Assembly: GCA_005800655.1 (NCBI GenBank)
Contig: SYEV01000041.1
Span: forward strand, 1 to 45,052
Reading direction: 5' to 3'
Origin: Bacteroidota bacterium
GTDB taxonomy: Bacteria; Bacteroidota; Bacteroidia; Chitinophagales; Chitinophagaceae
Length of the DNA: 45,052 bases
The translations under genes and the position numbers were made by a program. A model generated the notes under the pieces. The model was not told where the DNA came from and did no database searches. It saw only the letters and a list, made by a program, of their open reading frames with translations. Positions 7,620 to 16,195 of this stretch are shown here, piece after piece (within the stretch, counting starts at the first letter, position 1; the number at the start of each line of letters is the position of its first letter).

Positions 7620-8402
7620 ATGGAAAAATTATATGTTATTAAAATAGGAGGCAATATTGTTGACAATCCAGTAATGTTAACAAATTTCCTTACTGCTTTC
7701 TCTAAACTAGAAGGCCAGGCTATTTTAGTGCATGGTGGCGGAAAGTTGGCAACAAGTTTAGCAGAAACATTAGGTGTGGCGCAAACTATGGTAGAAGGTA
7801 GAAGAATTACAGATGGGGAAACTTTGAAAATTGTAACCATGGTATATGCAGGGTACATTAATAAAAATATAATCGCACAACTGCAAGCGATGCACGTAAA
7901 TGCAATTGGACTATCTGGTGTTGATGGTAATTTGATAAAAGCGCATAAGCGTGCGAATGCCAATATTGACTATGGTTTTGTGGGCGATATTGACCAAGTG
8001 AATCAAGTATTTATTCAGCAACAACTTGCTAATCAATCAAGATTAGTTATTGCGCCAATCACACATGATGGTGCGGGCCAATTGCTTAATACCAATGCGG
8101 ATACGATTGCCCAGAGTATTGCGGTTGCTATGTCTGCATTGTTTCAAGTGCACCTTGTTTATGGGTTTGAAAAAGAAGGCGTATTAGCAGATGTCAATAA
8201 TGAGGGTTCTGTAATTTCATCTATTAATAACCTAACTTATAGCCAACTTAAAAAAGAAAATGTCATCTTTGAAGGGATGATACCAAAAATTGAAAATGCT
8301 TTTTTAGCATTGAATGGGGGTGTGCAATCGGTCATCATCGGTAAAGCAGAAAAGCTACATGAATTAATCCATGGTACTGCAGGTACTACAATAACGAACT
8401 AA
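7620..8402 (+). CDS. argB: N-acylglutamate kinase
   Basis: 260 residues of the amino-acid-kinase fold. It phosphorylates N-acyl-glutamate. The phosphate-binding segments are KIGGN (residues 7-11) and HGGGKLAT (~40), followed by the substrate Arg region GRRITDGETL (~61-70) and NTNADTIA (~157). The ATG at 7620 is chosen: it has an AGAAGGA ribosome site (about 7604-7610), just past the argF' stop, and starts directly at the conserved beta strand. Longer in-frame starts would run inside argF'. Its stop overlaps the argE start by one base. Confidence 0.95.
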   Translation: MEKLYVIKIGGNIVDNPVMLTNFLTAFSKLEGQAILVHGGGKLATSLAETLGVAQTMVEGRRITDGETLKIVTMVYAGYINKNIIAQLQAMHVNAIGLSGVDGNLIKAHKRANANIDYGFVGDIDQVNQVFIQQQLANQSRLVIAPITHDGAGQLLNTNADTIAQSIAVAMSALFQVHLVYGFEKEGVLADVNNEGSVISSINNLTYSQLKKENVIFEGMIPKIENAFLALNGGVQSVIIGKAEKLHELIHGTAGTTITN

Positions 8403-9508
8403 TGTCACTTAATAAGAACATATCACTGAATCATGAAGTAATTAATGCGCTTCAAAATGACGCCATTGATTTATTAAAATCATTAATAGCCATTCCATCT
8501 TTCAGTAAGGAAGAGGATAAGACTGCTGTTATTTTAATTGATTTTTTATCAGCGCGACAAATTAAAACGGAAAGATTAATCAATAATATTTGGGCGACTA
8601 ATTTACATTTTGATCCCAACAAGCCTTCTTTATTATTGAATTCACATCACGACACGGTTAAACCAAATAATGGATATACCATTGATCCATTTGACCCTTT
8701 TGAAAAGGAAGGAAAACTATTTGGTTTAGGAAGTAATGATGCCGGCGGTTGTTTGGTTAGCTTGTTGGCTACCTTTTTATATTTCTATGATAAAGAAAAT
8801 TTGCCCTACAATATTATTTTTGTTGCATCTGCAGAGGAAGAAATTTCGGGACATGATGGCATTGAATTGGCTTTACCCCAATTACCAAAAATTGAATTTG
8901 GAATTGTAGGAGAACCTACAAAATTGGAACTTGCCATTGCTGAACGCGGACTGATGGTATTAGATGTGATTGCTACGGGTAAAGCAGGGCATGCGGCAAG
9001 GGATGAAGGTGAAAACGCATTGTATAAAATATTGACTGATTTAGATTGGTTTAGAAATTACCAATTTGATAAAGTGTCAGATTTACTTGGAAGTGTAAAA
9101 ATGACTGCAACCGTTATTGAAACAGATAATAAACAGCATAATGTGGTGCCATCGAATTGTAAGATGGTGGTGGATGTGCGTGTAAATGAATTATATACTT
9201 TTGAAGAAGTATTAGCGACGATTGGGCAGCATGTAAAATCGGAAGTTACCCCAAGAAGTTTACGGATGAGATCCTCCGGTATCGCCCTGGATCACGTGAT
9301 TATCAAAGCAGGGTTGGCGCTAGGTAAAGGTTATTATGGCTCAGTGACTACTTCAGATAAAGCCTTGATGCCTTTCCCAACCTTAAAAATGGGCCCTGGC
9401 GATTCTGCAAGAAGTCACACTGCAAATGAATTTATATTTACAAACGAAATCAAAGAAGGAGTAACCACTTATATTCAATTACTTTCAATAATTTTCAACC
9501 ATGAGTAA
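8402..9508 (+). CDS. argE: M20-family N-acyl-ornithine/citrulline deacylase
   Basis: 368 residues, zinc-dependent M20 peptidase family. It removes the acyl group; in this operon the substrate would be N-acyl-citrulline. Metal and catalytic residues are visible: HHDTV (~82-86), the bridging Asp in SNDAGG (~115), the catalytic Glu pair in SAEEEISGHD (~147) and the Glu in GEPTKLE (~175). The dimerisation domain follows, and the last metal His lies near the C-terminus in ARSHTANEF. It overlaps argB by 1 base and argH by 8 bases, suggesting translational coupling. Confidence 0.93.
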   Translation: MSLNKNISLNHEVINALQNDAIDLLKSLIAIPSFSKEEDKTAVILIDFLSARQIKTERLINNIWATNLHFDPNKPSLLLNSHHDTVKPNNGYTIDPFDPFEKEGKLFGLGSNDAGGCLVSLLATFLYFYDKENLPYNIIFVASAEEEISGHDGIELALPQLPKIEFGIVGEPTKLELAIAERGLMVLDVIATGKAGHAARDEGENALYKILTDLDWFRNYQFDKVSDLLGSVKMTATVIETDNKQHNVVPSNCKMVVDVRVNELYTFEEVLATIGQHVKSEVTPRSLRMRSSGIALDHVIIKAGLALGKGYYGSVTTSDKALMPFPTLKMGPGDSARSHTANEFIFTNEIKEGVTTYIQLLSIIFNHE

Positions 9509-10835
9509 ACTTTGGCAAAAAAATAATGATGTCGCATCTGCGATTGAAAAATTTACCATTGGTAATGATCAAGCGATGGATCAATACTTAGCATCCTATG
9601 ATGTACTCGGTTCAATCGCACATATTACCATGTTATCAGAAGTTGGTTTATTGACAGCGGATGAATTGGTACAATTAAAAAAAGCACTAGTTGAAATATA
9701 TCAAAGCATTCAAGATGGAAAATTTACATTAGCACCAGGTGTTGAAGATATTCACTCACAAGTAGAAATATTATTAACTTCGAAGTTGGGAGATGTGGGA
9801 AAAAAAATACATAGTGCTAGAAGTAGAAATGACCAAGTTTTAGTTGACATTAAACTTTTTCTTCGTGCGGAATTAATTCAATTAAGCACATCGGTCAACG
9901 ATTTTTTCAAGTTATTACAAACAAAAAGTGAGTTGCATAAAAATGATTTATTGCCTGGTTATACGCATTTGCAATTAGCGATGCCTTCTTCCTTTGGTCT
10001 TTGGTTAGGGGCTTATGCGGAGAGCTTGGTGGACGACATGACCATGCTGCATGCGGCCTATAATGTAGTCAATAAAAACCCTCTAGGTTCTGCTGCAGGT
10101 TATGGCTCTTCCTTCCCAATTAATCGTACTAGAACTACAGAATTATTAGGATTTGAATCCTTAAACTTTAATGTAGTTTATGCGCAAATGGGTAGGGGCA
10201 AAGCGGAAAGAATTACGGCGATGGCCATGGCAAATATTGCAGACACTTTAGCTAAATTAAGCATGGATGCCTGTTTGTTTATGAATCAAAATTTTGGATT
10301 TATTCAGTTTCCTGATACCTTAACTACGGGCTCGAGTATCATGCCGCATAAAAAAAATCCGGATGTGTTTGAGTTAATTCGTTCCTATTGCAATCGGATT
10401 AAAGCATTACCCAATGAGATCATGCTGATGACGACCAATTTGCCATCAGGGTATCATCGCGATTTGCAACTTTTGAAAGAACATTTATTCCCTGCCTTCA
10501 GCCAACTTAAAAATTGTATAGAGATGGCTTCTTTGATGATTGAAAATATGGAGGTTAAAAAAGATTTATTAGCGGATACAAAATACCAATATTTATTTAG
10601 CGTAGAGGAGGTAAACAAATTGGTAAATGCAGGTATGCCATTTAGGGATGCCTATAAGAAAATAGGTTTGGACATTGAAGCAGAAAAATTTAATTATACC
10701 TCTGAAGTGAAACATACACATGAAGGAAGTATTGGAAATTTATGTACCAGCCAAATTGCAGATCAGATGAAAAGTATTCAAAATAAAATGGGTGCAGACA
10801 AGGTACAGGCTTGTTTAAGCCAGCTTTTGAAATAG
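9501..10835 (+). CDS. argH: Argininosuccinate lyase
   Basis: 444 residues, the usual length. It cleaves argininosuccinate to arginine and fumarate, the last step. The superfamily signature GSSIMPHKKNPD (~residues 276-287) with the catalytic serine is intact, as are SARSRNDQV (~107-115) and the TH region (PGYTHLQLAMP, ~152). It ends the operon. No strong terminator follows within 100 bases; the next gene has its own candidate promoter. Confidence 0.97.
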   Translation: MSKLWQKNNDVASAIEKFTIGNDQAMDQYLASYDVLGSIAHITMLSEVGLLTADELVQLKKALVEIYQSIQDGKFTLAPGVEDIHSQVEILLTSKLGDVGKKIHSARSRNDQVLVDIKLFLRAELIQLSTSVNDFFKLLQTKSELHKNDLLPGYTHLQLAMPSSFGLWLGAYAESLVDDMTMLHAAYNVVNKNPLGSAAGYGSSFPINRTRTTELLGFESLNFNVVYAQMGRGKAERITAMAMANIADTLAKLSMDACLFMNQNFGFIQFPDTLTTGSSIMPHKKNPDVFELIRSYCNRIKALPNEIMLMTTNLPSGYHRDLQLLKEHLFPAFSQLKNCIEMASLMIENMEVKKDLLADTKYQYLFSVEEVNKLVNAGMPFRDAYKKIGLDIEAEKFNYTSEVKHTHEGSIGNLCTSQIADQMKSIQNKMGADKVQACLSQLLK

Positions 10836-10857
10836 TTTCTGAATATTGCCAAGATAG

Positions 10858-10890
10858 TTGGGTTTTGAATCCATTTCTGATGTATTTTTG
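10858..10890 (+). promoter_or_regulatory. Candidate promoter for the FKBP gene
   Basis: TTG (10858-10860), a 22-base spacer, then TATTTTTG (10883-10890) match the Bacteroidota -33/-7 pattern (TTG ... TAnnTTTG). It lies after argH, so the FKBP gene can be expressed independently of the arginine operon. Confidence 0.5.
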
Positions 10891-10935
10891 CCTCCTGTCG
10901 AAATAAATTAATCGTTTCATTAACAAATGATAAGC

Positions 10936-11703
10936 ATGAAAAAAAGTATATTAATATTGATTTCTATTAGCCTTGTTGGCATTGGCTTCGCACAAACGAC
11001 AAAACCTGCTGTGGTAAAAGCAACTCCATTAAAAGCAGTAGCGGCAAAACCAGTAATCACCAATAAGGCGGCTGTTTCAAAAATAGCAACAGCGGCAGCT
11101 GTAGTTTTAAAAACTGCAAAAGATAGTGCTTCCTACGCATTGGGCTTTCGTGTTGCACAAAGTATGAAAGGACAAGGCTTACAGGACATTAATATGGCCT
11201 TGTTTGACAAAGGATTTAGCGCAGGTGTTATTGCAAAGTCAATCATACCTGATAGCTTATTAGATGTTTGTATCAAAAAATACCAAGATAATATGAGTCA
11301 AGAAAAAATCACATTCAACAAAGCAGTAGGAAAAGAATTTTTAGAAAGAAATGCAAAAAGACCAGGTGTTGTAAGTATGACCAATGGCATGCAGTATGAA
11401 GTAATGGTTGCTGGAACAGAATCTGTTAAGCCCACCTTATCAAACAAAGTGAAATGTCATTATCATGGCACTTTAATTGATGGATCAATTTTTGACAGTT
11501 CAGTGCAAAGAGGTGAGCCAATTACCTTCCCTTTAAATGGGGTCATCAAAGGCTGGCAGGATGCTGTTCAGTTAATGACTGTGGGTAGCAAATGGAAGTT
11601 GTTTATTCCTTCAGAATTGGCCTATGGTGACCGTTCCGCAGGTCCATTTATAGGTCCAGGGATGACCTTAATTTTCGAGGTGGAGTTATTAGGAATTGAA
11701 TAA
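10936..11703 (+). CDS. Exported FKBP-type peptidyl-prolyl cis-trans isomerase
   Basis: 255 residues from the ATG at 10936; a second ATG 9 bases upstream is possible, but MKKS begins a standard signal peptide ending near GIGFAQ. Next comes an Ala/Lys-rich linker (~residues 20-65), an FKBP N-terminal dimerisation-type region (ASYALGFRVAQSMKGQGLQDI, ~70-135), and the FKBP catalytic domain (~155-255), with YHGTLIDGSIFDSS, VIKGWQDAV and the AYGDR segment. Such Mip/FkpA-like proteins fold outer-membrane and periplasmic proteins. The gene is flanked by its own candidate promoter and a very strong terminator. Confidence 0.92.
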   Translation: MKKSILILISISLVGIGFAQTTKPAVVKATPLKAVAAKPVITNKAAVSKIATAAAVVLKTAKDSASYALGFRVAQSMKGQGLQDINMALFDKGFSAGVIAKSIIPDSLLDVCIKKYQDNMSQEKITFNKAVGKEFLERNAKRPGVVSMTNGMQYEVMVAGTESVKPTLSNKVKCHYHGTLIDGSIFDSSVQRGEPITFPLNGVIKGWQDAVQLMTVGSKWKLFIPSELAYGDRSAGPFIGPGMTLIFEVELLGIE

Positions 11704-11728
11704 GTTACACTTAAATTAAATATATTTT

Positions 11729-11767
11729 AACACCCCTAACTAGTGTACACTGGTTAGGGGTGTTTTT
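11729..11767 (+). terminator. Strong rho-independent terminator after the FKBP gene
   Basis: AACACCCCTAAC (11729-11740) pairs with GTTAGGGGTGTT (11753-11764), and the intervening bases AGTGTACACT are self-complementary, extending the stem past one T-G pair. A T-run follows (11763-11767). Confidence 0.9.
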
Positions 11768-11790
11768 GTAAATATTAAGTGGTAAATTTG
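11765..11790 (+). promoter_or_regulatory. Candidate -7 element for the class D beta-lactamase-like gene
   Basis: TAAATTTG (11783-11790) matches TAnnTTTG, 24 bases before the ATG at 11815. A TTTG at 11765-11768 could act as -33 but gives a short 14-base spacer and overlaps the preceding terminator. Confidence 0.4.
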
Positions 11791-11814
11791 CCTATTCTAA
11801 AATCAAAGTAAACA

Positions 11815-12558
11815 ATGGTTCAAAATTTTTTAAAAGCGGCTTTTTTTATTGCTTTGGTGTATGCATGTAACCCAAATAATGTAAAAAATGACACTGCTAT
11901 TGCGCAATTAATGGATAGTGCAGGTATGCAAGGTAGTTTTGCCTTACTTGAAAATGGAACAGAACAATTTACGATTCATAATTTGTCAAAGTATAAGGAT
12001 TCTGCAGCCGCGCCATTAAATACGTTTTTTATCATACCTGCACTAGTTGGATTAGATAAAGGAATCATAAACCATCATGATACTTCATTAAATTTAAATG
12101 TTTCGGCACAATTTTATAAAGACGTTATTGCCAACATTGGTCGCCAACAAATTTTAAAAGTGCTGGATTCGCTACATTATGGAAAGGGTATCGCAAGCGC
12201 CGACAGTACCCATTTTTGGGAAGATGGGTCAATCGTTATAACACCGGACGAGCAGTTGGGTTTAATAAAAAGGATTTATTTTAAAGAGTTGTTTTTTCAA
12301 AAAAAATCACAAGAACAATTAAAAAAAATGATTTTGATGGAAGATAATTCAAATTATCGTTTGAGTTATATTACTGGAATAGATACAACTGCCAATAAAA
12401 ATGCAGGATGGGTATTGGGTTATGTGGAAGAAAATCAACACCCTTATTTTTTTGTATTAAATACCGAGTCGAACACATCAACTAACTTAACTGATAATAA
12501 TATTAATTTACTAAAGAAGATTTTATTGCAACAGGGCTTTCTAAAAGGTATTAGGTAG
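11815..12558 (+). CDS. Lipoprotein with class D beta-lactamase fold, catalytic residues lost (pseudoenzyme)
   Basis: 247 residues. The lipobox-like LVYAC gives a lipidated Cys18. Residues ~38-245 follow the class D (OXA) / BlaR1-sensor layout throughout: GSFALLENG (40-48), PLNTFFIIPALVGLDKGI at the position of the active-site helix (67-84), HYGKG (121-125), FWEDGSIVITPDEQ (134-147), ITG (186-188) and GWVLGYVEENQHPYFFVLN. The catalytic motif SxxK (STFK) is replaced by N69-T-F-F72, the third-motif KTG is ITG, YGN is YGK, and SxV is SAQ. With neither the serine nor the carboxylatable lysine it cannot acylate or hydrolyse a beta-lactam by the known mechanism. The frame is intact and the fold residues are kept, so it is probably a binding or structural protein. 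ispG follows after 39 bases. Confidence 0.8.
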   Translation: MVQNFLKAAFFIALVYACNPNNVKNDTAIAQLMDSAGMQGSFALLENGTEQFTIHNLSKYKDSAAAPLNTFFIIPALVGLDKGIINHHDTSLNLNVSAQFYKDVIANIGRQQILKVLDSLHYGKGIASADSTHFWEDGSIVITPDEQLGLIKRIYFKELFFQKKSQEQLKKMILMEDNSNYRLSYITGIDTTANKNAGWVLGYVEENQHPYFFVLNTESNTSTNLTDNNINLLKKILLQQGFLKGIR

Positions 12559-12597
12559 CCTCCTTGTACAAAAATAATTATCTTTACTTTTTCTTTT

Positions 12598-14613
12598 ATG
12601 CAATACTATTGTAACTCATTAACTTCCTATCAACGTTTACTTACACGCGAAGTGAAAGTGGGTAATATCATTATTGGTAACGGTCATCCTATTCGGGTTC
12701 AAACGATGACGACCACGGATACCATGGATACGGATTTAACAGTGGCGCAGGTCATCAAATGTATACAAGCAGGCGCAGAGTTGGTTCGTATCACAGCCCC
12801 TAGTAAAAAAGAAGCTGAAAATTTAGCAAACATAAAGGCTGCGCTGAACGCGCAAGGCTATGATATTCCTTTGGTCGCTGATATTCATTTTACACCCAAT
12901 GCTGCCGAAATTGCTGCAACCATTGTTGCAAAAGTGCGGGTGAATCCAGGTAACTATGTTGACAAGAAAAAGTTTGAACAAATTGAATATACGGATGCGG
13001 AATATTTGGAAGAAATTGAACGCATTAGAGAAAGATTTACGCCACTCGTTCTTATTTGCAAGGAACATGGAACCGCGATGCGTATTGGGACCAATCATGG
13101 TTCATTAAGTGATCGTATTATGAGTAGGTATGGCGATACTGCCATTGGTATGGTGGAAAGTGCAATGGAATTTTTGCGCATTGCGCGAAGCTTGGATTAT
13201 CACCAAATAATTTTAAGCATGAAGTCAAGTAATCCGCAGGTGATGGTGCAAGCTTATCGATTATTGGTACAACAAATGCAACAGGAGTTTAATGAATGTT
13301 ATCCTTTGCATTTGGGTGTGACAGAAGCAGGAGATGGGGAAGATGGACGTATTAAGAGTGCAATTGGCATTGGTACATTATTAGAAGATGGTATTGGAGA
13401 TACAATAAGGGTAAGTTTAACAGAAGATCCTGAATTAGAAATTCCTGTTTGTAAGGATTTGGTTAAAAGATATCCAGCGAATCGAATGAAAGGGGTGCAT
13501 CATATTCCAGAGATTGAACAACTTTCATATAGCCCTTTTGAATTTAAAAAAAGAGGCACACATTCGGTTTCCACTATTGGAGGTAAGCAGGTACCAGTGG
13601 TCATTGCAGACTTCACACATAAAGAAACGATTACCCCCGAAGATTTAATCAGTATTGGGTATACCTATCATGTGGACACAGATAAGTGGACAATTTCGGA
13701 TTTGGCGGCTGATTTTATTTATACGCCCAATGGCGTTATTAGTTTTGATTTGCCTGGCACATTGCGTGTCATCACCAAGTCTGAACAGTGGGAAACAGTC
13801 AATGATAGAACAAAGTATTTGCCAATATTTGATTTTAGAAACTATATTGCGGCACCGAGAAAAAGTGCCTTTATCAATTTTGTCATGGTAGATTGTTATT
13901 GTACAAAAAACGGTATCAGGGATGAGCAACTCATAGAAATTGCCCAAGATAAATCGGTGGTTTTTTGTTTAAGTAGTCAATTGGCGCATGCCATGCCTGC
14001 AGTCCGCCGAATGATTGTGCGACTCATGGATTTAAAAATTCAAAATCCAGTGATACTCATGACTGAAAGTGCTTGGTCAAGCGCAGATGAGCATTTGATT
14101 CATTTTGCTACTGAGACTGGCGCTTTATTTTTAGATGGAATGGGGGATGGTATTTGTTTGGGTGTAAGCGCTAAGGTGGCTGCCAATGCAGAACAAAATA
14201 ATGAATCAAGTAATGTGTCAGGACGTAATTATTTTAATAATACTTCATTTGTACAATTTTTAAATACCATAAGTTTTGGAATTTTACAAGCGACCCGAAC
14301 TAGAATTTCTAAAACAGAATATATTTCCTGCCCTAGTTGTGGCCGTACTTTATTTGAATTGCAAGAAACCACTGCAAGAATTAGGGCAGTGACCAATCAT
14401 TTAAAAGGGCTAAAAATTGCCATCATGGGATGTATTGTAAATGGCCCTGGTGAAATGGCGGATGCTGATTTTGGGTATGTTGGCAGTGGCGTTGGTAAAA
14501 TTACTTTGTACAAAGGCAAGGAAATCATGAAAAGAAATATTGACAGTACTATTGCTGTTGACGAATTAATTCAATTATTAAAGGAGCATAATGCTTGGGT
14601 GGATCCCCAGTAA
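12598..14613 (+). CDS. ispG: 4-hydroxy-3-methylbut-2-enyl diphosphate synthase, long form
   Basis: 671 residues. It makes HMBPP from MEcPP in the MEP isoprenoid pathway using a [4Fe-4S] cluster. The TIM-barrel part (~1-290) shows VQTMTTTDTMDTD, LVADIHFTPNAAE, GTNHGSLSDR and LGVTEAGDGEDGR. An inserted domain of ~260 residues (~305-565) separates it from the cluster domain, whose cysteines lie in SCPSCGRT and the GCIVNGPGE segment. E. coli IspG is about 370 residues; this long three-domain form is typical of Bacteroidota, Chlamydiae and plants. An acyltransferase gene follows after 23 bases. Confidence 0.96.
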   Translation: MQYYCNSLTSYQRLLTREVKVGNIIIGNGHPIRVQTMTTTDTMDTDLTVAQVIKCIQAGAELVRITAPSKKEAENLANIKAALNAQGYDIPLVADIHFTPNAAEIAATIVAKVRVNPGNYVDKKKFEQIEYTDAEYLEEIERIRERFTPLVLICKEHGTAMRIGTNHGSLSDRIMSRYGDTAIGMVESAMEFLRIARSLDYHQIILSMKSSNPQVMVQAYRLLVQQMQQEFNECYPLHLGVTEAGDGEDGRIKSAIGIGTLLEDGIGDTIRVSLTEDPELEIPVCKDLVKRYPANRMKGVHHIPEIEQLSYSPFEFKKRGTHSVSTIGGKQVPVVIADFTHKETITPEDLISIGYTYHVDTDKWTISDLAADFIYTPNGVISFDLPGTLRVITKSEQWETVNDRTKYLPIFDFRNYIAAPRKSAFINFVMVDCYCTKNGIRDEQLIEIAQDKSVVFCLSSQLAHAMPAVRRMIVRLMDLKIQNPVILMTESAWSSADEHLIHFATETGALFLDGMGDGICLGVSAKVAANAEQNNESSNVSGRNYFNNTSFVQFLNTISFGILQATRTRISKTEYISCPSCGRTLFELQETTARIRAVTNHLKGLKIAIMGCIVNGPGEMADADFGYVGSGVGKITLYKGKEIMKRNIDSTIAVDELIQLLKEHNAWVDPQ

Positions 14614-14636
14614 CATTGACTATAATAGAAAGCAAT

Positions 14637-15524
14637 ATGTATCATTTAGTGTATGCCTTTTTTTATCTTTTATCCTTATTACCATGGCGTATTGCATATA
14701 TCGTTAGTGATTTTATGGCATTCCTGTTACAATATGTAGTAAGATATAGAAAACAGGTCATAGAAAATAATTTAATGATTGCATTCCCAAAAACATCGGT
14801 GCAAGAAAGAAAAAAGATTGCAACAAAATTTTATCAAAATTTTACAGATTCATTTATAGAAACGATTAAATTGATTTCCATCTCTACATCCGAATTTGAA
14901 AAACGATTTACTTCCAATGTAGATGTGTTAAATAATTTATATGAAACTGGGCAGCCTGTTCAAATAATGGCAGGGCATTTTTTTAATTGGGAATTTGCGA
15001 ATTGGGGAGTTGCCAAATACGGAAAATATCCCTTCATTGCAGTTTACATGCCCTTGTCAAATCCTTATATTAATAGCATCGTATTAAAAATGCGAGAGCG
15101 TTTTGGAAGTATAATGATTCCTGCCACACAATTTAAAACGCAATTTCATAAATATACTACGCAAGGCAATTATGCAATGGCATTAGCAGCTGATCAAAAT
15201 CCTGGCAATCCAATGTCTGCGTTTTGGGTTAATTTTTTAGGCAGACGTACTCCCTTTGTTAAAGGACCTGAAAAGGGAGCCAAATTAAATAATACAGCAC
15301 AGGTGTTTGCCTATTTTCATAGTACTAAGCGTGGTTATTATCATTTGCAATATGAAGTCATGACGGTGTCGCCAAATTATTTCAAAGATGGACAATTGAC
15401 TGCACTTTATGTGAAAATATTGGAGGAAAAAATCAAACAAAATCCGGCGAATTATTTATGGAGTCATAAAAGATGGAAGTATGAATTTGATCCTCAAAAA
15501 CATGCAAACTTAGTGGTTGATTAA
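14637..15524 (+). CDS. LpxL/HtrB-type lysophospholipid (lipid A) acyltransferase family protein
   Basis: 295 residues from the ATG at 14637; an in-frame ATG at 14595 would overlap ispG and add non-conserved residues. An N-terminal membrane anchor (HLVYAFFYLLSLLPWRIAYIV) is followed by the family's HX4E active-site motif in GHFFNWEFANWG (~residues 114-125) and the substrate-binding segments AADQNPGNP (~185) and WVNFLGRRTPFVKGP. In the family, this inner-membrane enzyme adds a secondary acyl chain to lipid A. Acyl donor and target are not visible. Its stop overlaps the stop of the convergent rhodanese gene by 4 bases. Confidence 0.9.
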   Translation: MYHLVYAFFYLLSLLPWRIAYIVSDFMAFLLQYVVRYRKQVIENNLMIAFPKTSVQERKKIATKFYQNFTDSFIETIKLISISTSEFEKRFTSNVDVLNNLYETGQPVQIMAGHFFNWEFANWGVAKYGKYPFIAVYMPLSNPYINSIVLKMRERFGSIMIPATQFKTQFHKYTTQGNYAMALAADQNPGNPMSAFWVNFLGRRTPFVKGPEKGAKLNNTAQVFAYFHSTKRGYYHLQYEVMTVSPNYFKDGQLTALYVKILEEKIKQNPANYLWSHKRWKYEFDPQKHANLVVD

Positions 15525-16192
15525 ATCGCGTCTAAGGGATCGTTTGTTTTTTTCTCTTTAGTCACTTCGATTGTAAATTTATCCTTAAGTTGTAATATGC
15601 TTTGCCAGCCTCCTTTTACAATTCTATTATTATGAATACCTTGTTTTTTTAATATACTAGCCGCAAGCGTATTAGCTTCGCCATCTTCACTGATAATGTA
15701 AATATTAAAATGTTCGTCTAACTCAGACATACTTCCTGGGTCGGCGAATTCCAATAAGGGGAGGTGTATTGAATTTTTAATATGCCCTTGATTGTATTGT
15801 TCCTCGGTTCTGATATCTAATACCATCAAAAATTCATCAAATGGAATATCCATGGCTAATTCATCCGCTTCAACTTCAATCACTAAATCATACCGCTTGT
15901 CTGCATTCAGCCAAGTAGCAAAGCCACCTTCCAGCCAGCCCTTGATATTGGCAAATCCTAATTTTTCAAAATAAGCCATGGCAATTTTTTCATTGCCATG
16001 TTCGCCAATAAATAATAAAGGTTGTTCAAAAGATAATAAACCTAATGCCGCAGCTTGATGAATTAACTCAGGTTTAAAATGAATTGAATTAGGGATAAAG
16101 CCTTCTAAAAAAGAAGTTTCATCCCTAGTATCAATAATGAATGTATTTTCTTGGTTCAGGAATTGCTGAAATTGTTCGACAGATAAAGACAT
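15521..16192 (-). CDS. Tandem rhodanese-like protein with no cysteine
   Basis: 223 residues with two rhodanese folds: domain 1 ~residues 1-97 (IIDTRDETSFLEGFIPNSIH ... GWLEGGFATWL) and domain 2 ~105-208 (VLDIRTEEQYNQGHIKNSIH ... VKGGW). In rhodaneses the active-site Cys sits in the loop after the central strand; here those loops read GEHGNE (63-68) and SEDGEA (168-173), and the whole protein contains no Cys. It cannot carry a persulfide, so a binding or regulatory role is likely. It resembles the C-terminal tandem rhodanese part of metallo-beta-lactamase/rhodanese proteins, but the hydrolase domain is absent. It lies 3 bases after the ArsR gene and is probably co-transcribed. Confidence 0.85.
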   Translation of the reverse strand: MSLSVEQFQQFLNQENTFIIDTRDETSFLEGFIPNSIHFKPELIHQAAALGLLSFEQPLLFIGEHGNEKIAMAYFEKLGFANIKGWLEGGFATWLNADKRYDLVIEVEADELAMDIPFDEFLMVLDIRTEEQYNQGHIKNSIHLPLLEFADPGSMSELDEHFNIYIISEDGEANTLAASILKKQGIHNNRIVKGGWQSILQLKDKFTIEVTKEKKTNDPLDAI

Positions 16193-16195
16193 AAT

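Noticed and set aside
7554-7620. Longer argB start inside argF'
   Set aside because: The extra 22 residues are unconserved read-through of argF' sequence; the ATG at 7620 has a good ribosome site and begins at the first conserved strand.
11815-12558. Functional beta-lactamase resistance gene
   Set aside because: Both the nucleophilic Ser and the general-base Lys are missing, so the known mechanism cannot operate.
14595-14637. Longer acyltransferase start inside ispG
   Set aside because: The added 14 residues precede the membrane anchor and lack support; ATG at 14637 directly starts the anchor.
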